Counted from the first letter of the stretch, positions 1 through 6,841 are shown. The stretch is 11,182 nucleotides of DNA from Pseudomonadota bacterium (GCA_023459095.1 JAEWVQ010000161.1:1-11182), one strand, 5' to 3'. Made by a program: numbers and translations. The notes: generated by a model not told the origin, from the letters alone.

Positions 1-2
1 CC

Positions 3-49
3 GGGGGGGGTGCTGGGGGCGGGGGGCGATGCTCGCCCGAGACCGGGGG
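3..49 (+). other. G-run cluster with G-quadruplex potential
   Basis: Four runs of five or more G lie close together at 3-10, 15-19, 21-26 and 45-49, separated by 4, 1 and 18 bases. This meets the loose pattern for an intramolecular G-quadruplex on the plus strand, although the third loop is long. It lies just downstream of the stop codon of the leftward 2H-phosphoesterase gene, so a role in ending that transcript is conceivable but unproven. The rest of 1-106 holds nothing I can name. Confidence 0.25.
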
Positions 50-106
50 TCAGGGAAGCGCTGCCCGCCGGCCTCGTCTCCGTCCGCGTTGCCGCGCAGC
101 GGTCGG

Positions 107-910
107 TCAGTCGCAGGCGGCGGCGAGTGCGGCGGGGGCGGGCACGTGCCAGCGCAGTTTGCCGCTCGCCAGCTCGTAGTCGGCCAGGGTGGCGAGCGGG
201 CCGCCGATGTCGCGGGCGGTGTAGCGCATCAGGCTCAGACGCTCGATGCGGCAGGCGAGCGGCGGCGCGGCGGGGTGGGCGTCGAGCCGCGCGCACACCG
301 CGGCGGTTGGCCACGCGCCGGCGTAGAGACCGACGGTGACGTGGGGCACGTAGGCGTGCTCGGGGTGGTCGCCGGGGGGCGCATGGCCGCGCCGCAGCGC
401 GCGCCGCAGCGTGGCGAGGGCGCCGCCGTGGTCGCCGACCGCGAGAAAGGGGGCGGAAGCGAAGCTTGCGAGCGCGCCGAGCGTGAGGTCGAACGCGCCG
501 CAGCGGGTGTCGCGCAGGGCGTCGAGCTGGGCGCGCAGCGCGGCGGCGCCGAAATCGTCGTCGTGGACCGGGAGCGCGGCGGGAAAGCCGCACAGGCTCA
601 CGGTGACGTGCGGCTGGCGGCGGTAGCCGGCGAGCAGCAGGCCGTCGAGCCGGGCTTGCGCGGCGCGCACGCGCGCGCACACCGCGGCGTCATTGACGTC
701 GAGCGCCCACAGCGCGTAGTGCGCGCGTCCGCGATGCCAGTCGGCAAAGTCGCGGTGCGCGCTGGGCAGGGTGCGGGGCGCGGCGAGAAAGGCGTGGCGC
801 AGCGCCGCGTGCTGCAGGGCGGGGGCGTCGTCCGCGCTCAGCGCCGGGCTCCGTCGCCGCCCTGTTCGCGCTCCGCGCGCGCCACCGCCGACAGTTCGCG
901 CAGGTACCAC
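107..910 (-). CDS. 2H phosphoesterase superfamily protein (2'-5' RNA ligase-like)
   Basis: Cytoplasmic protein of the 2H phosphoesterase fold, which includes 2'-5' RNA ligases and cyclic phosphodiesterases acting on 2',3'-cyclic or 2'-5' RNA ends. The diagnostic sign is two H-x-T-x motifs, both reading HVTV (residues 101-104 and 190-193 counted from the GTG at 910), about 90 residues apart as expected for the two lobes. The physiological substrate cannot be read from sequence. Start is uncertain: the only ordinary start codon is GTG at 910, which gives a 267-residue protein overlapping the upstream gene by 73 bp with a low-complexity Arg/Gly-rich head and no ribosome site. A CTG at 841-839 overlaps the TGA of the upstream gene and has GGAG seven bases before it; that start would give 244 residues. 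The gene is probably translationally coupled to the membrane protein gene. Confidence 0.8.
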   Translation of the reverse strand: MVPARTVGGGARGARTGRRRSPALSADDAPALQHAALRHAFLAAPRTLPSAHRDFADWHRGRAHYALWALDVNDAAVCARVRAAQARLDGLLLAGYRRQPHVTVSLCGFPAALPVHDDDFGAAALRAQLDALRDTRCGAFDLTLGALASFASAPFLAVGDHGGALATLRRALRRGHAPPGDHPEHAYVPHVTVGLYAGAWPTAAVCARLDAHPAAPPLACRIERLSLMRYTARDIGGPLATLADYELASGKLRWHVPAPAALAAACD

Positions 911-1089
911 GCGGCGTAGGCGAAACCGGCGATCGCGACCACGGTGCTGAAGATCAGCTCGCGGCCGTAGGGCAGGCCGGCGGCGAGGTTGGCGACGACG
1001 ACGTAACCCAGGTAGAAGGCGGCGACGAGGCCGCCGAGGATGCGGGTGAGGGCGAAGATCTTGCGCTGGCGCAGCGTGGGCTGGGGCAT
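838..1089 (-). CDS. Small two-helix membrane protein, function unknown
   Basis: An 83-residue protein that I do not recognise as a named family. It has a basic N-terminus (Arg and Lys within residues 7-16), a first hydrophobic helix at about 17-37, a short loop, a second helix at about 45-63, and a charged Arg/Glu-rich tail. The pattern suggests a small inner-membrane hairpin protein. I chose the ATG at 1089 over the GTG at 1152 because the extra 21 residues are Arg/Pro-rich and not membrane-like. No clear ribosome site precedes it. It lies 79 bp after the hemerythrin stop on the same strand and its stop overlaps the start region of the 2H-phosphoesterase gene, so the last two are probably co-transcribed. 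Confidence 0.7.
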   Translation of the reverse strand: MPQPTLRQRKIFALTRILGGLVAAFYLGYVVVANLAAGLPYGRELIFSTVVAIAGFAYAAWYLRELSAVARAEREQGGDGARR

Positions 1090-1151
1090 GGCGGACCGGG
1101 CAGGCGTGAGGGGAGGCGCGCAGTCTAGCCGATCCGCGCGCCGTCCCCGCA

Positions 1152-1165
1152 CCGGCCGCAGCCGG
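1152..1165 (-). terminator. Weak hairpin after the hemerythrin gene
   Basis: CCGGC (1152-1156) and GCCGG (1161-1165) form a 5-bp GC stem with a CGCA loop, 3 bp after the hemerythrin stop codon on its strand. There is no T-tract. It could weaken readthrough into the next gene but may be a chance feature of GC-rich DNA. Confidence 0.2.
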
Positions 1166-1168
1166 CGC

Positions 1169-1621
1169 TCAGCTCAGGCGCGCGAAGAAGCGGCCGAGCA
1201 GCGATTTGCTGCGCTTTTCCGAATGGAATTGGGCGACGTAGCGCTTGTCTTCGATGAGGATGTGATTGACCAGCCAGTCGCGCAGGAAGTGCAGCAGGTC
1301 GAGGCTCACGCGTTGGCCCTTCTGTGCCGCGGCCTTTTCGTCGACGATCTTCTGCACGAACTTGCGGTGGTAGGCGATGTGGTCGTCGAAGTTCGTGTAG
1401 CCGATGCTGCGCATGAAGGTTTCTTCCTCGGTGAAATGCAGCACCGTGTAGCGCTCCAGGTCTTCGAGGATGCCGGCGATCGCCGCGCTGTCGGCGTCGC
1501 GCACGATGGCGGCCCACAGCCGGTTCATGATGTCGAACAGCATCTTGTGCTGATCGTCGATTTCATCCATGCCGAGGGCGTAATTGTCCTGCCAGGTTAC
1601 GAGAGTCGTGTTCTGTCGCAT
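1169..1621 (-). CDS. Bacteriohemerythrin
   Basis: Single-domain hemerythrin of 150 residues, a soluble four-helix bundle with a non-haem diiron centre that binds O2 reversibly and, in some homologues, NO. All seven canonical ligands are present in the expected spacing: H25 (in DDQH), H62 and E66 (HFTEE), H81 and H85 (H-x3-H), H120 and D125 (HILIED). The N-terminal Trp-10 and the short basic C-terminal extension are also usual for the bacterial family. The ATG at 1621 sits directly before the conserved first helix; no strong Shine-Dalgarno sequence is visible. Likely roles, from family knowledge, are oxygen storage or delivery to oxygenases or respiratory enzymes, or oxygen/NO sensing. It stands alone in the sense that no partner oxygenase is adjacent; the downstream neighbours are a small membrane protein and a 2H phosphoesterase. 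Confidence 0.95.
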   Translation of the reverse strand: MRQNTTLVTWQDNYALGMDEIDDQHKMLFDIMNRLWAAIVRDADSAAIAGILEDLERYTVLHFTEEETFMRSIGYTNFDDHIAYHRKFVQKIVDEKAAAQKGQRVSLDLLHFLRDWLVNHILIEDKRYVAQFHSEKRSKSLLGRFFARLS

Positions 1622-1897
1622 TTTATCTATTTCGGATTATTCGCTCGGTCTGAATTCCCGTCTGGCGGGCGTGTTCTGGCTGGCCAGGGGCGTTGAGCAT
1701 AACCCATGAGCAACTGCTTTCATGTGTTCTGCGTCACGCCATCTGGTTTGCGCCAGCGGGCTAGGTGGGGGCGGCGGGGTGCGGAATCAAGGGCTGCGAC
1801 GTCGGGCGACGCAGGAGGGCGGTGGGTGACGCCTCGAGGGTGGCCGGGGCCGGCGCCGATGTGGGACAGTAGCGCCTTTGCATGGCGGAGCGCGGCG
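1622..1897. other. Divergent intergenic region, no confident signal
   Basis: This 276-bp gap separates the leftward hemerythrin gene from the rightward fructosamine kinase gene and must hold both promoters. The part next to the hemerythrin start (1622-1650) is markedly A/T-richer than its surroundings, as expected near a promoter, but I could not fit a convincing -35/-10 pair or a sigma-54 box. The stretch 1706-1897 is open in the kinase frame but reads as low-complexity Arg/Gly/Pro sequence and is probably not translated. Confidence 0.4.
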
Positions 1898-2776
1898 ATG
1901 ACGGCGGGACTGAGTGGCGAACTGGCGCAGGCGCTGACCGCAGCCTGCGGGGTCGATTTGGCGCGTGCCGAGGTGCGCGCGCTCGGTGGTTCGATTCATG
2001 CTGCGCGCGTGGTCCGCGCCGGCGGCCATGCCTTCTTCCTCAAGTCGGGGGTGGCGGCCGCGCTGCCCGTGTTCGAGGCCGAGGTCGATGGGCTGGCCGC
2101 GCTCGCCGCCTGTGGTGCGTTTCGCGTGCCGCGCGTGTTCGGCTGCGGCCGCAGCGGCGACGAGGCCTGGCTGCTGCTCGAATACCTTGAGCTGCGTCCG
2201 CTCTCCAGTGCCGACGACGGCGCGCGCTTCGGTGCCGCGCTCGCCGCACTGCACGACGACGTCGGCGCCAGCTTCGGCTGGCCGCGCGACAACTTCATCG
2301 GTGCCAGTCCGCAGGCCAACACCGCACACGCGGTGTGGGCGCGCTTCTTCATCGACCGCCGCCTGCGCCCGCAACTGCAGCGCGCGCGTGCGCTCGGCTA
2401 CGGCGGCGCGCTCGGCGCCGAGGCCGACGCCATGCTGGAGCGGGTGCCGGCGCTCTTTCTCGACGACTGCCCGCGTCCGAGCCTGGTGCATGGCGACCTG
2501 TGGCACGGCAACGCGGCGGTCGACGCCGAGGGCCGGCCGGCGCTGTTCGACCCCGCCGTGCATCGCGCCGACCGCGAGGTCGACCTGGCGATGAGCGAAC
2601 TCTTCGGCGGCTTTCCGCCCGCTTTCTATGCCGCCTACCGCAGCGCCCGGCCTCTCGCGGAGGGTTACGAGCAGCGCAAGACGCTGTACAACCTCTACCA
2701 CGTCCTCAACCACCTCAACCTCTTCGGCCGCGCCTACCTCGGTCAGGCCGAGCGCATGGTGAAGGCGCTGGCCTGA
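1898..2776 (+). CDS. Fructosamine kinase family protein (ketosamine-3-kinase-like)
   Basis: A 292-residue cytoplasmic small-molecule kinase of the fructosamine-3-kinase/YniA family, related to aminoglycoside phosphotransferases. Family members phosphorylate ketosamines on glycated amines or proteins so that the adduct falls off, or phosphorylate related sugar compounds. Visible landmarks: the ATP-binding lysine in FFLKSG (K49), the catalytic loop VHGDLWHGN with D200 as likely base, and the metal-binding segment FDPAVHRADREVDLA beginning at D218, followed by the family's FGGFPPAFYAAY segment. I chose ATG 1898 because GGAG lies eight bases upstream and the length then matches the usual ~290 residues; the open frame back to 1706 adds an unconserved-looking head. 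The GST gene follows after 66 bp on the same strand, so the two may form a small damage-repair operon. Confidence 0.93.
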   Translation: MTAGLSGELAQALTAACGVDLARAEVRALGGSIHAARVVRAGGHAFFLKSGVAAALPVFEAEVDGLAALAACGAFRVPRVFGCGRSGDEAWLLLEYLELRPLSSADDGARFGAALAALHDDVGASFGWPRDNFIGASPQANTAHAVWARFFIDRRLRPQLQRARALGYGGALGAEADAMLERVPALFLDDCPRPSLVHGDLWHGNAAVDAEGRPALFDPAVHRADREVDLAMSELFGGFPPAFYAAYRSARPLAEGYEQRKTLYNLYHVLNHLNLFGRAYLGQAERMVKALA

Positions 2777-2842
2777 GCGGCGCGCTGCGTCCGTCGGCAC
2801 CCCGGCTGCCCATTCCCCCCATCCACCCACGAGACCCCTGCA

Positions 2843-3715
2843 ATGAGCGATCCGACCTACATCCCGCCCAAAGTCTGGAAATGGGAAGCGCCCAGCGGCG
2901 GCGCCTTCGCCCACATCAACCGCCCCGTCGCCGGCGCCACCTTCGACGCCGCGCTGCCGGTGGGCAAACATCCGCTGCAGCTTTATTCGCTGGCCACGCC
3001 CAATGGCGTCAAGGTCACGGTGATGCTGGAGGAACTGCTCGCCGCCGGGGTCGCCGGCGCCGAGTACGACGCCTGGCCGATCCGCATCAACGAAGGCGCG
3101 CAGTTCGGCAGCGGCTTCGTCGAGGTCAATCCCAACTCCAAGATTCCCGCACTCGTCGACCGCAGCGTGAACCCGCCGCAGCGCGTGTTCGAATCGGGCG
3201 CGATCCTGCTCTATCTGGCGGAGAAATTCGGCGCCTTCCTGCCGCGCGACCCCGCCGCGCGCACCGAGTGCCTGTCGTGGCTGTTCTGGCAGATGGCGAG
3301 CGCGCCCATCCTCGGCGGCGGCTTTGGCCACTTCTACGCCTACGCCCCGGAAAAATACGCGTATCCGATCAACCGCTACACCATGGAGGTCAAGCGCCAG
3401 CTCGACGTGCTCGACCGCCGCCTCGCCGCGCACCGCTATGTCGCCGGCGACGACTACACCATCGCCGACATCGCGATCTGGCCGTGGTACGGCGCGCTGG
3501 TGCTCAACCAGGTGTATGACGCCGCCGAGTTCATCGACGCCCAGACCTACACCCACGTGCTGCGCTGGGCGAACGAGATCGCCGCGCGCCCGGCGGTGCA
3601 GCGCGGGCGCATGGTCAATCGCACCTGGGGCGAACCCGCCGGGCAACTGCACGAACGCCACGACGCCAGCGACTTCGCGCTGCGCACCCAGGACCGTCTG
3701 GCGCCGGCGGACTGA
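2843..3715 (+). CDS. yghU: Glutathione-dependent disulfide-bond oxidoreductase (YghU-type GST)
   Basis: A 290-residue glutathione transferase homologue of the Nu-class (YghU/YfcG) type, cytosolic, which binds two glutathiones or glutathione disulfide and shows disulfide-bond reductase activity rather than classic conjugation. The sequence has the YghU-type N-terminal extension (residues 1-43), the thioredoxin-fold domain with the TPNG motif at 52-55 that replaces the catalytic Tyr/Ser/Cys, NPNSKIPAL at 96-104, and the glutathione-binding ESG at 117-119. An all-helical C-terminal domain follows, with GDDYTIADIAIWPW as its N-capping/hydrophobic staple segment. The length is normal for YghU. The ribosome site before ATG 2843 is weak. 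It lies 66 bp after the fructosamine kinase gene, and the pair would fit repair of glycation and thiol stress, which is inference. Confidence 0.95.
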   Translation: MSDPTYIPPKVWKWEAPSGGAFAHINRPVAGATFDAALPVGKHPLQLYSLATPNGVKVTVMLEELLAAGVAGAEYDAWPIRINEGAQFGSGFVEVNPNSKIPALVDRSVNPPQRVFESGAILLYLAEKFGAFLPRDPAARTECLSWLFWQMASAPILGGGFGHFYAYAPEKYAYPINRYTMEVKRQLDVLDRRLAAHRYVAGDDYTIADIAIWPWYGALVLNQVYDAAEFIDAQTYTHVLRWANEIAARPAVQRGRMVNRTWGEPAGQLHERHDASDFALRTQDRLAPAD

Positions 3716-3725
3716 CCCCGGCGGC

Positions 3726-3747
3726 GGGCGCGGCGCCGGCCGCGCCC
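3726..3747 (+). terminator. GC-rich hairpin after the GST gene
   Basis: GGGCGCGG (3726-3733) pairs perfectly with CCGCGCCC (3740-3747) around a 6-base loop, starting 11 bp after the GST stop codon. No U-tract follows, so it would be an L-shaped or Rho-assisted terminator at best. Its position between two same-strand genes suggests that the chemoreceptor is transcribed separately. Confidence 0.4.
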
Positions 3748-3836
3748 CGGAATTGACGCAGGACATGTCGCGCGCCGGCCGCTCCCGCCTAGCATCAGGG
3801 CGGAATATCCCGGCGCAGCCGAAGCGCTCCGCCGGT

Positions 3837-3901
3837 CCGCGACAACACACAGAACACCCGAAAACAACACCACAACAACGAACAACCAGGGGAGACACCC
3901 G
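3837..3901 (+). promoter_or_regulatory. T-free, CA-rich leader of the chemoreceptor gene
   Basis: No T occurs for 65 bases (3837-3901), and within 3841-3888 nearly every base is A or C, with repeated ACAAC and CAACAAC units. This stands out sharply from the GC-rich surroundings. It is followed by the ribosome site AGGGGAG (3888-3894), ten bases before ATG 3905. Such unstructured CA-rich leaders are known to enhance translation and are also typical targets of G/U-rich small RNAs; which applies here is inference. Confidence 0.5.
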
Positions 3902-3904
3902 TTC

Positions 3905-5788
3905 ATGCTTGCGGCCTTTCGCAACACCACCATCCGCACCCGCCTGCTCACCGCCATCGCGCTGCTCGTCGGCGGCCTGCTGTACTTCGCCGTCGGTCAG
4001 ATGGCCGAGCGCGTGCAGGCGGCGCGCAGCCTTGCCACCATCGAAACGCTGTCGGCGGTGGCGGTGCGCTCGAGCGCGCTGATCCACGAACTGCAGAAGG
4101 AGCGCGGCCTCTCCGCCGGCTTCCTGGCCTCGCGCGGGGCGCGCTTCCAGACCGAACTCGGCGCCCAGCACGCGCTCACCGACCGCTATGCCGGCGAACT
4201 GCGCGGCCTGCTCGGCGAGATCGACTCCGCTGCCCTCGGCAGCCGCTTCGCCGCCAGCCTCGATGCCGCGCGCGCGCGCCTCGACCGGCTGTCCGAGATG
4301 CGCGGCCGCGTGCGCGGGCTGTCGGCGAGCGGCGCCGATTCTTTCGCCTACTACACCGGCACCATCGAGGGTTATCTGGCGTTGATCACCACGATCAACC
4401 GGCTCAGCGAACACCAGGCGGTGTCGCAGGCCGTCCTCGGCTACGTGATGTTCCTCAACGCCAAGGAGCAGGCCGGGCGCGAGCGCGCCACGCTCAACGC
4501 CGCGTTCGCCGCCGACGCTTTCGACGCCGCGCTGTACCGTCGCTTCCTCACCATCGTCGCCACCCAGGACACCTATCTCGCCGCCTTCCGCGATTTCGGC
4601 AGCGCCGGCGCCATCGCCGCGCTCGACGAAAAACTCGGCCAGCGCGCGGCGCGCGAGGTCGAGCGCATGCGCGCGCGCGCCCTGGAGCGCGCCGACAGCG
4701 GCGGCTTCGGCGTCGAGCCGGGGGTCTGGTTCGCCACCATCACGCAGAAGATCGACGACATGAAGCAGGTCGAGGACCTGCTCTCCGCCGAACTCGATGC
4801 CCTCGTCGCCCGGCTCGCACGCGAGACCCGCAGCGGCCTCGTGGTGGCCGCCGCGCTCACCGTCGCCAGCCTGTTGCTTGCGGTGTGGTTCGGCTTCGTG
4901 GTGCGCGGCATCATCGCCTCGCTGCGCCGCGCGGTGGCGGTGGCCGAGCGCATCGCCGACGGCGACCTGTCCGAGCGCATCGTCGTCGGGCGCATGGACG
5001 AGACCGGCCAGCTGCTGGTGTCGATGAAGCACATCGTCGAGCGCCTTGCCGGCATCATCGGCGAAATCCGCAGCACCGCCGACCAACTCACCAACGCCAG
5101 CGCCGAGATCAGCTCTACCGCGCAGACCCTGTCGCAAAGCTCCAGCGAGCAGGCCGCCAGCGTCGAGGAAACCACCGCCAGCATCGAGCAGATCACCGCC
5201 AGCCTCGACCACACCAGCGAGAACGCGCGCACCACCGACGGCATCGCCGGCGAAGCCGCGCGCGAGGCCGACGCTGGCGGCGCCGCGGTGCGCGAAACGG
5301 TGGCGATGATGCAGCAGATCGCCGAGCGCATCGGCATGATCGACGACATCGCCTACCAGACCAATCTGCTCGCGCTCAACGCCGCGATCGAGGCTGCACG
5401 CGCCGGCGAGGCCGGGCGCGGCTTCGCCGTGGTCGCCAGCGAGGTGCGCAAGCTCGCCGAGCGCAGCCAGCACGCCGCGCGCGAAATCTCCACGCTTGCC
5501 GGGCAGAGCGTGGGCGCTGCCGAGAAGGCCGGCGCGATGTTGGACAAGATCGTCCCCGACGTGCGCCGCACCTCGGAGCTGATCCAGGAGATCGCCACCT
5601 CGTCCACCGAACAGGCCGGCGGCGTCGGCCAGATCAACGCGGCGATGGGCCAGCTCTCGCAAGCCTCGCAGCACAACGCCAGCGCCTCCGAACAACTCGC
5701 CGCCACCGCCGAGCAGATGGGTGGTCAGGCGCAGCAGTTGCACGAGCTGATGGAGTATTTCCGGCTGGGAGAGGGCGGACGGCGCTGA
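3905..5788 (+). CDS. Methyl-accepting chemotaxis protein with NIT (nitrate/nitrite-sensing) domain
   Basis: A 627-residue inner-membrane chemoreceptor. Order of parts: first membrane helix at about 13-31; periplasmic NIT sensor at about 45-300, marked by the family signature ELQKERGLSAGFLAS; second membrane helix at about 311-333; HAMP linker at about 333-385 ending in DGDLSERI; then the cytoplasmic coiled-coil signalling domain with the highly conserved hairpin tip around AYQTNLLALNAAIEAARAGE (from residue 483) that contacts CheA and CheW. NIT domains are proposed to sense nitrate and nitrite, so the protein probably steers swimming towards nitrogen oxyanions; the ligand is inference. The usual HAMP proline is replaced by Ser-339. 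The C-terminus lacks an NWETF-like CheR/CheB tether. The start has a good AGGGGAG ribosome site. No che genes are nearby, so it is an orphan receptor. Confidence 0.95.
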   Translation: MLAAFRNTTIRTRLLTAIALLVGGLLYFAVGQMAERVQAARSLATIETLSAVAVRSSALIHELQKERGLSAGFLASRGARFQTELGAQHALTDRYAGELRGLLGEIDSAALGSRFAASLDAARARLDRLSEMRGRVRGLSASGADSFAYYTGTIEGYLALITTINRLSEHQAVSQAVLGYVMFLNAKEQAGRERATLNAAFAADAFDAALYRRFLTIVATQDTYLAAFRDFGSAGAIAALDEKLGQRAAREVERMRARALERADSGGFGVEPGVWFATITQKIDDMKQVEDLLSAELDALVARLARETRSGLVVAAALTVASLLLAVWFGFVVRGIIASLRRAVAVAERIADGDLSERIVVGRMDETGQLLVSMKHIVERLAGIIGEIRSTADQLTNASAEISSTAQTLSQSSSEQAASVEETTASIEQITASLDHTSENARTTDGIAGEAAREADAGGAAVRETVAMMQQIAERIGMIDDIAYQTNLLALNAAIEAARAGEAGRGFAVVASEVRKLAERSQHAAREISTLAGQSVGAAEKAGAMLDKIVPDVRRTSELIQEIATSSTEQAGGVGQINAAMGQLSQASQHNASASEQLAATAEQMGGQAQQLHELMEYFRLGEGGRR

Positions 5789-6016
5789 GCGGCGGGCGCT
5801 CGCACGAGCGGGGCGCTCGGCGTGCGGGGCGCCCGACCCGCTGACCGCACGCACTCAACCGCACGGTCATTCCTTTCGCGTGTGCGCATTGCAAGCACCG
5901 GGATGCCCGCTTGGGCGCCGGTAGGGCTTCGTGGTGGCGCCTGTGGTCGCCGCGTGCTCAGTCAGATCGCAACGAAGCACACGGTGGCCACCGGCGCGTC
6001 CACAGACACGACCCCC
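5789..6016. other. Convergent intergenic region with small palindromes
   Basis: This 228-bp gap lies between the stop codons of the chemoreceptor (plus) and cytochrome P460 (minus). It holds a short hairpin CGCTCG-CA-CGAGCG at 5797-5810, close to the chemoreceptor stop, and a perfect 12-base palindrome CGGTGGCCACCG at 5982-5993, near the P460 stop. Neither is followed by a T-tract. They could act as weak terminators for the two converging genes; no coding frame here is convincing. Confidence 0.35.
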
Positions 6017-6496
6017 TCAATCTCGCAGACCGCTGAACACGTAGTCGTGATCCTTCTGCGGCGCGTGGCACGCAAAGCAGGCGCTGGCCGCGTTGTCCCG
6101 CACGGCGCGATTTGCGCTGTTGCCGCCGGCGAAACCTTCGAACCCCCAGCCGCCGGTCGTCGGATACTGTCTGCTGTCCTTGTGCATCACGCCGACCACC
6201 TTCCGCGCGCCCTCCGTGATGGCCTTGTCGGCGGGCGCCGCTTCGAGAAGATCGAACACGATGGTCGCGCCGTCCGGGAATTTCCCGGACTTGTAGCCGG
6301 CCACTGCTTTCGGGTTGGCGTAGAGGTGATGGATGCCACCGAAGGCCTCGTACAGCGGATGGCCTTCCTCGATGACCATGCTCTTGACGTGATGCCAATC
6401 GCGATATCCCTCGGGGTACGGCACGGGCGGATCGGCTGCGAGAGCCGGCAGCACGAATGCGGTCAGCGACAGGGCAGTCAGGGTGCGTTTCATCAT
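6017..6496 (-). CDS. Cytochrome P460 family protein, exported c-type haem protein
   Basis: A 159-residue periplasmic haem protein of the cytochrome P460/cytochrome c'-beta fold. The signal peptide (residues 1-20 or 21: MKR, a hydrophobic core, ALAA cleavage) is followed by the P460 domain with the segments FGGIHHLYAN, FPDGATIVFDLLE and GGWGFEGF, and a C-terminal haem-attachment site CFACH (C140, C143, H144). Authentic cytochromes P460 oxidise hydroxylamine and NO, using a lysine cross-linked to the haem; c'-beta relatives only bind NO or CO. I cannot tell from sequence which lysine, if any, fills the cross-link position, so substrate is open. The ribosome site GGAGG (within 6501-6506) is strong and serves either of two adjacent ATG codons. 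The gene diverges from a MarR-type regulator with operator-like repeats between them. Confidence 0.93.
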   Translation of the reverse strand: MMKRTLTALSLTAFVLPALAADPPVPYPEGYRDWHHVKSMVIEEGHPLYEAFGGIHHLYANPKAVAGYKSGKFPDGATIVFDLLEAAPADKAITEGARKVVGVMHKDSRQYPTTGGWGFEGFAGGNSANRAVRDNAASACFACHAPQKDHDYVFSGLRD

Positions 6497-6763
6497 GCTT
6501 CCCTCCTATTGCGGATCGGCACGCGCAGCGCAAAGTGGATGTGAAGCGGCTGCTCGTCGATAACGCGCGCAGCTGCCGACTTCACGCATCGCGTCCGGCC
6601 GGGGTGGCACGGTGCTTGGGTTCGCCCAGCCGAACAACTTCTGCCGGGGACCCCGTTGGATCGAGTGCCTGGTTGCGCTGCCGCTCGGCGGCGACGCAAA
6701 CCGGGTGGCCCACATGGCCCACAAGACTGCACCGATGGCGGACCGCTCACGATCAGTTCTCAT
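6497..6763 (-). other. Long leader of P460, possibly a broken or overlooked small gene
   Basis: The predicted leftward transcript start (about 6782) leaves roughly 285 nt before the P460 start. Two overlapping leftward frames of 85 codons are open here. One runs from ATG 6763 to a TAG at 6508-6506, nine bases before the P460 ATG. The other ends in a TGA that overlaps the P460 ATG (ATGA). G/C bias at the third codon position favours the first frame for most of its length and the second near its end (about 6493-6570), as if a frameshift joined them. I recognise no family in any frame. It may be a decayed gene, an unannotated coupled peptide, or simply a leader. Confidence 0.3.
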
Positions 6764-6784
6764 TATGTATCGACTCGATTCATA
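6764..6784. promoter_or_regulatory. Operator-like inverted repeat 1
   Basis: Half-sites TATGTATCGA (6764-6773) and TCGATTCATA (6775-6784) flank a single C; nine of ten positions match in inverted order. It covers the predicted transcription start of the leftward P460 promoter (about +1 to +20). It shares its core ATGYATCG with the second repeat at 6821-6841, and a dimeric MarR-type regulator is encoded next to it, so it is a likely binding site for that protein. Confidence 0.65.
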
Positions 6785-6788
6785 GCCA

Positions 6789-6818
6789 AGATTAGAGTCG
6801 GTGCAGCATTCTTGTCAA
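6789..6818 (-). promoter_or_regulatory. Leftward sigma-70 promoter towards cytochrome P460
   Basis: On the minus strand a perfect -35 box TTGACA (6818-6813) is followed after 18 bases by TAATCT (6794-6789), four of six matches to the -10 consensus. The start would be near 6782, inside operator-like repeat 1. The -35 overlaps that of the rightward promoter. Confidence 0.6.
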
Positions 6819-6841
6819 GGAATGCATCGAGGCGATACATT
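6812..6841 (+). promoter_or_regulatory. Rightward sigma-70 promoter of the MarR-type gene
   Basis: TTGTCA (6812-6817) and TACATT (6836-6841) are spaced by 18 bases. The -10 lies within operator-like repeat 2, and its last base is only six bases before ATG 6848, so transcription would begin at or within a base or two of the start codon. This predicts a leaderless mRNA, which agrees with the absence of a Shine-Dalgarno sequence. Confidence 0.5.
6821..6841. promoter_or_regulatory. Operator-like inverted repeat 2
   Basis: Half-sites AATGCATCGA (6821-6830) and GCGATACATT (6832-6841) flank a central G; eight of ten positions match in inverted order. The centre is 57 bp from that of repeat 1 and the half-site core is the same. 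It contains the -10 box of the rightward promoter, so occupancy would block expression of the regulator itself. Confidence 0.65.

Noticed and set aside
29..919. A 296-codon plus-strand frame
   Set aside because: It is antisense to the 2H-phosphoesterase gene, which has two HVTV motifs; the plus-strand product is low-complexity Gly/Ala/Arg.
1706..1897. N-terminal extension of the fructosamine kinase
   Set aside because: The added 64 residues are Arg/Gly/Pro-rich and unlike the family. ATG 1898 has a ribosome site and gives the usual length.
3753..3795. TTGACG as a -35 box for the chemoreceptor
   Set aside because: No acceptable -10 lies 16-19 bases downstream, and no sigma-28-type flagellar promoter was found either.
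3547..3957. Minus-strand frame with a hydrophobic Val/Leu-rich stretch like a membrane helix
   Set aside because: The hydrophobic run is the reverse complement of the CA-rich leader at 3841-3888, where GTT and TTG codons give Val and Leu by chance.
1787..5854. A 1355-codon open frame on the minus strand
   Set aside because: It lies antisense to three clear genes (fructosamine kinase, GST, chemoreceptor) and reads as Arg/Ala/Gly-rich sequence without motifs. Long antisense frames arise from G/C third-position bias in high-GC genes.
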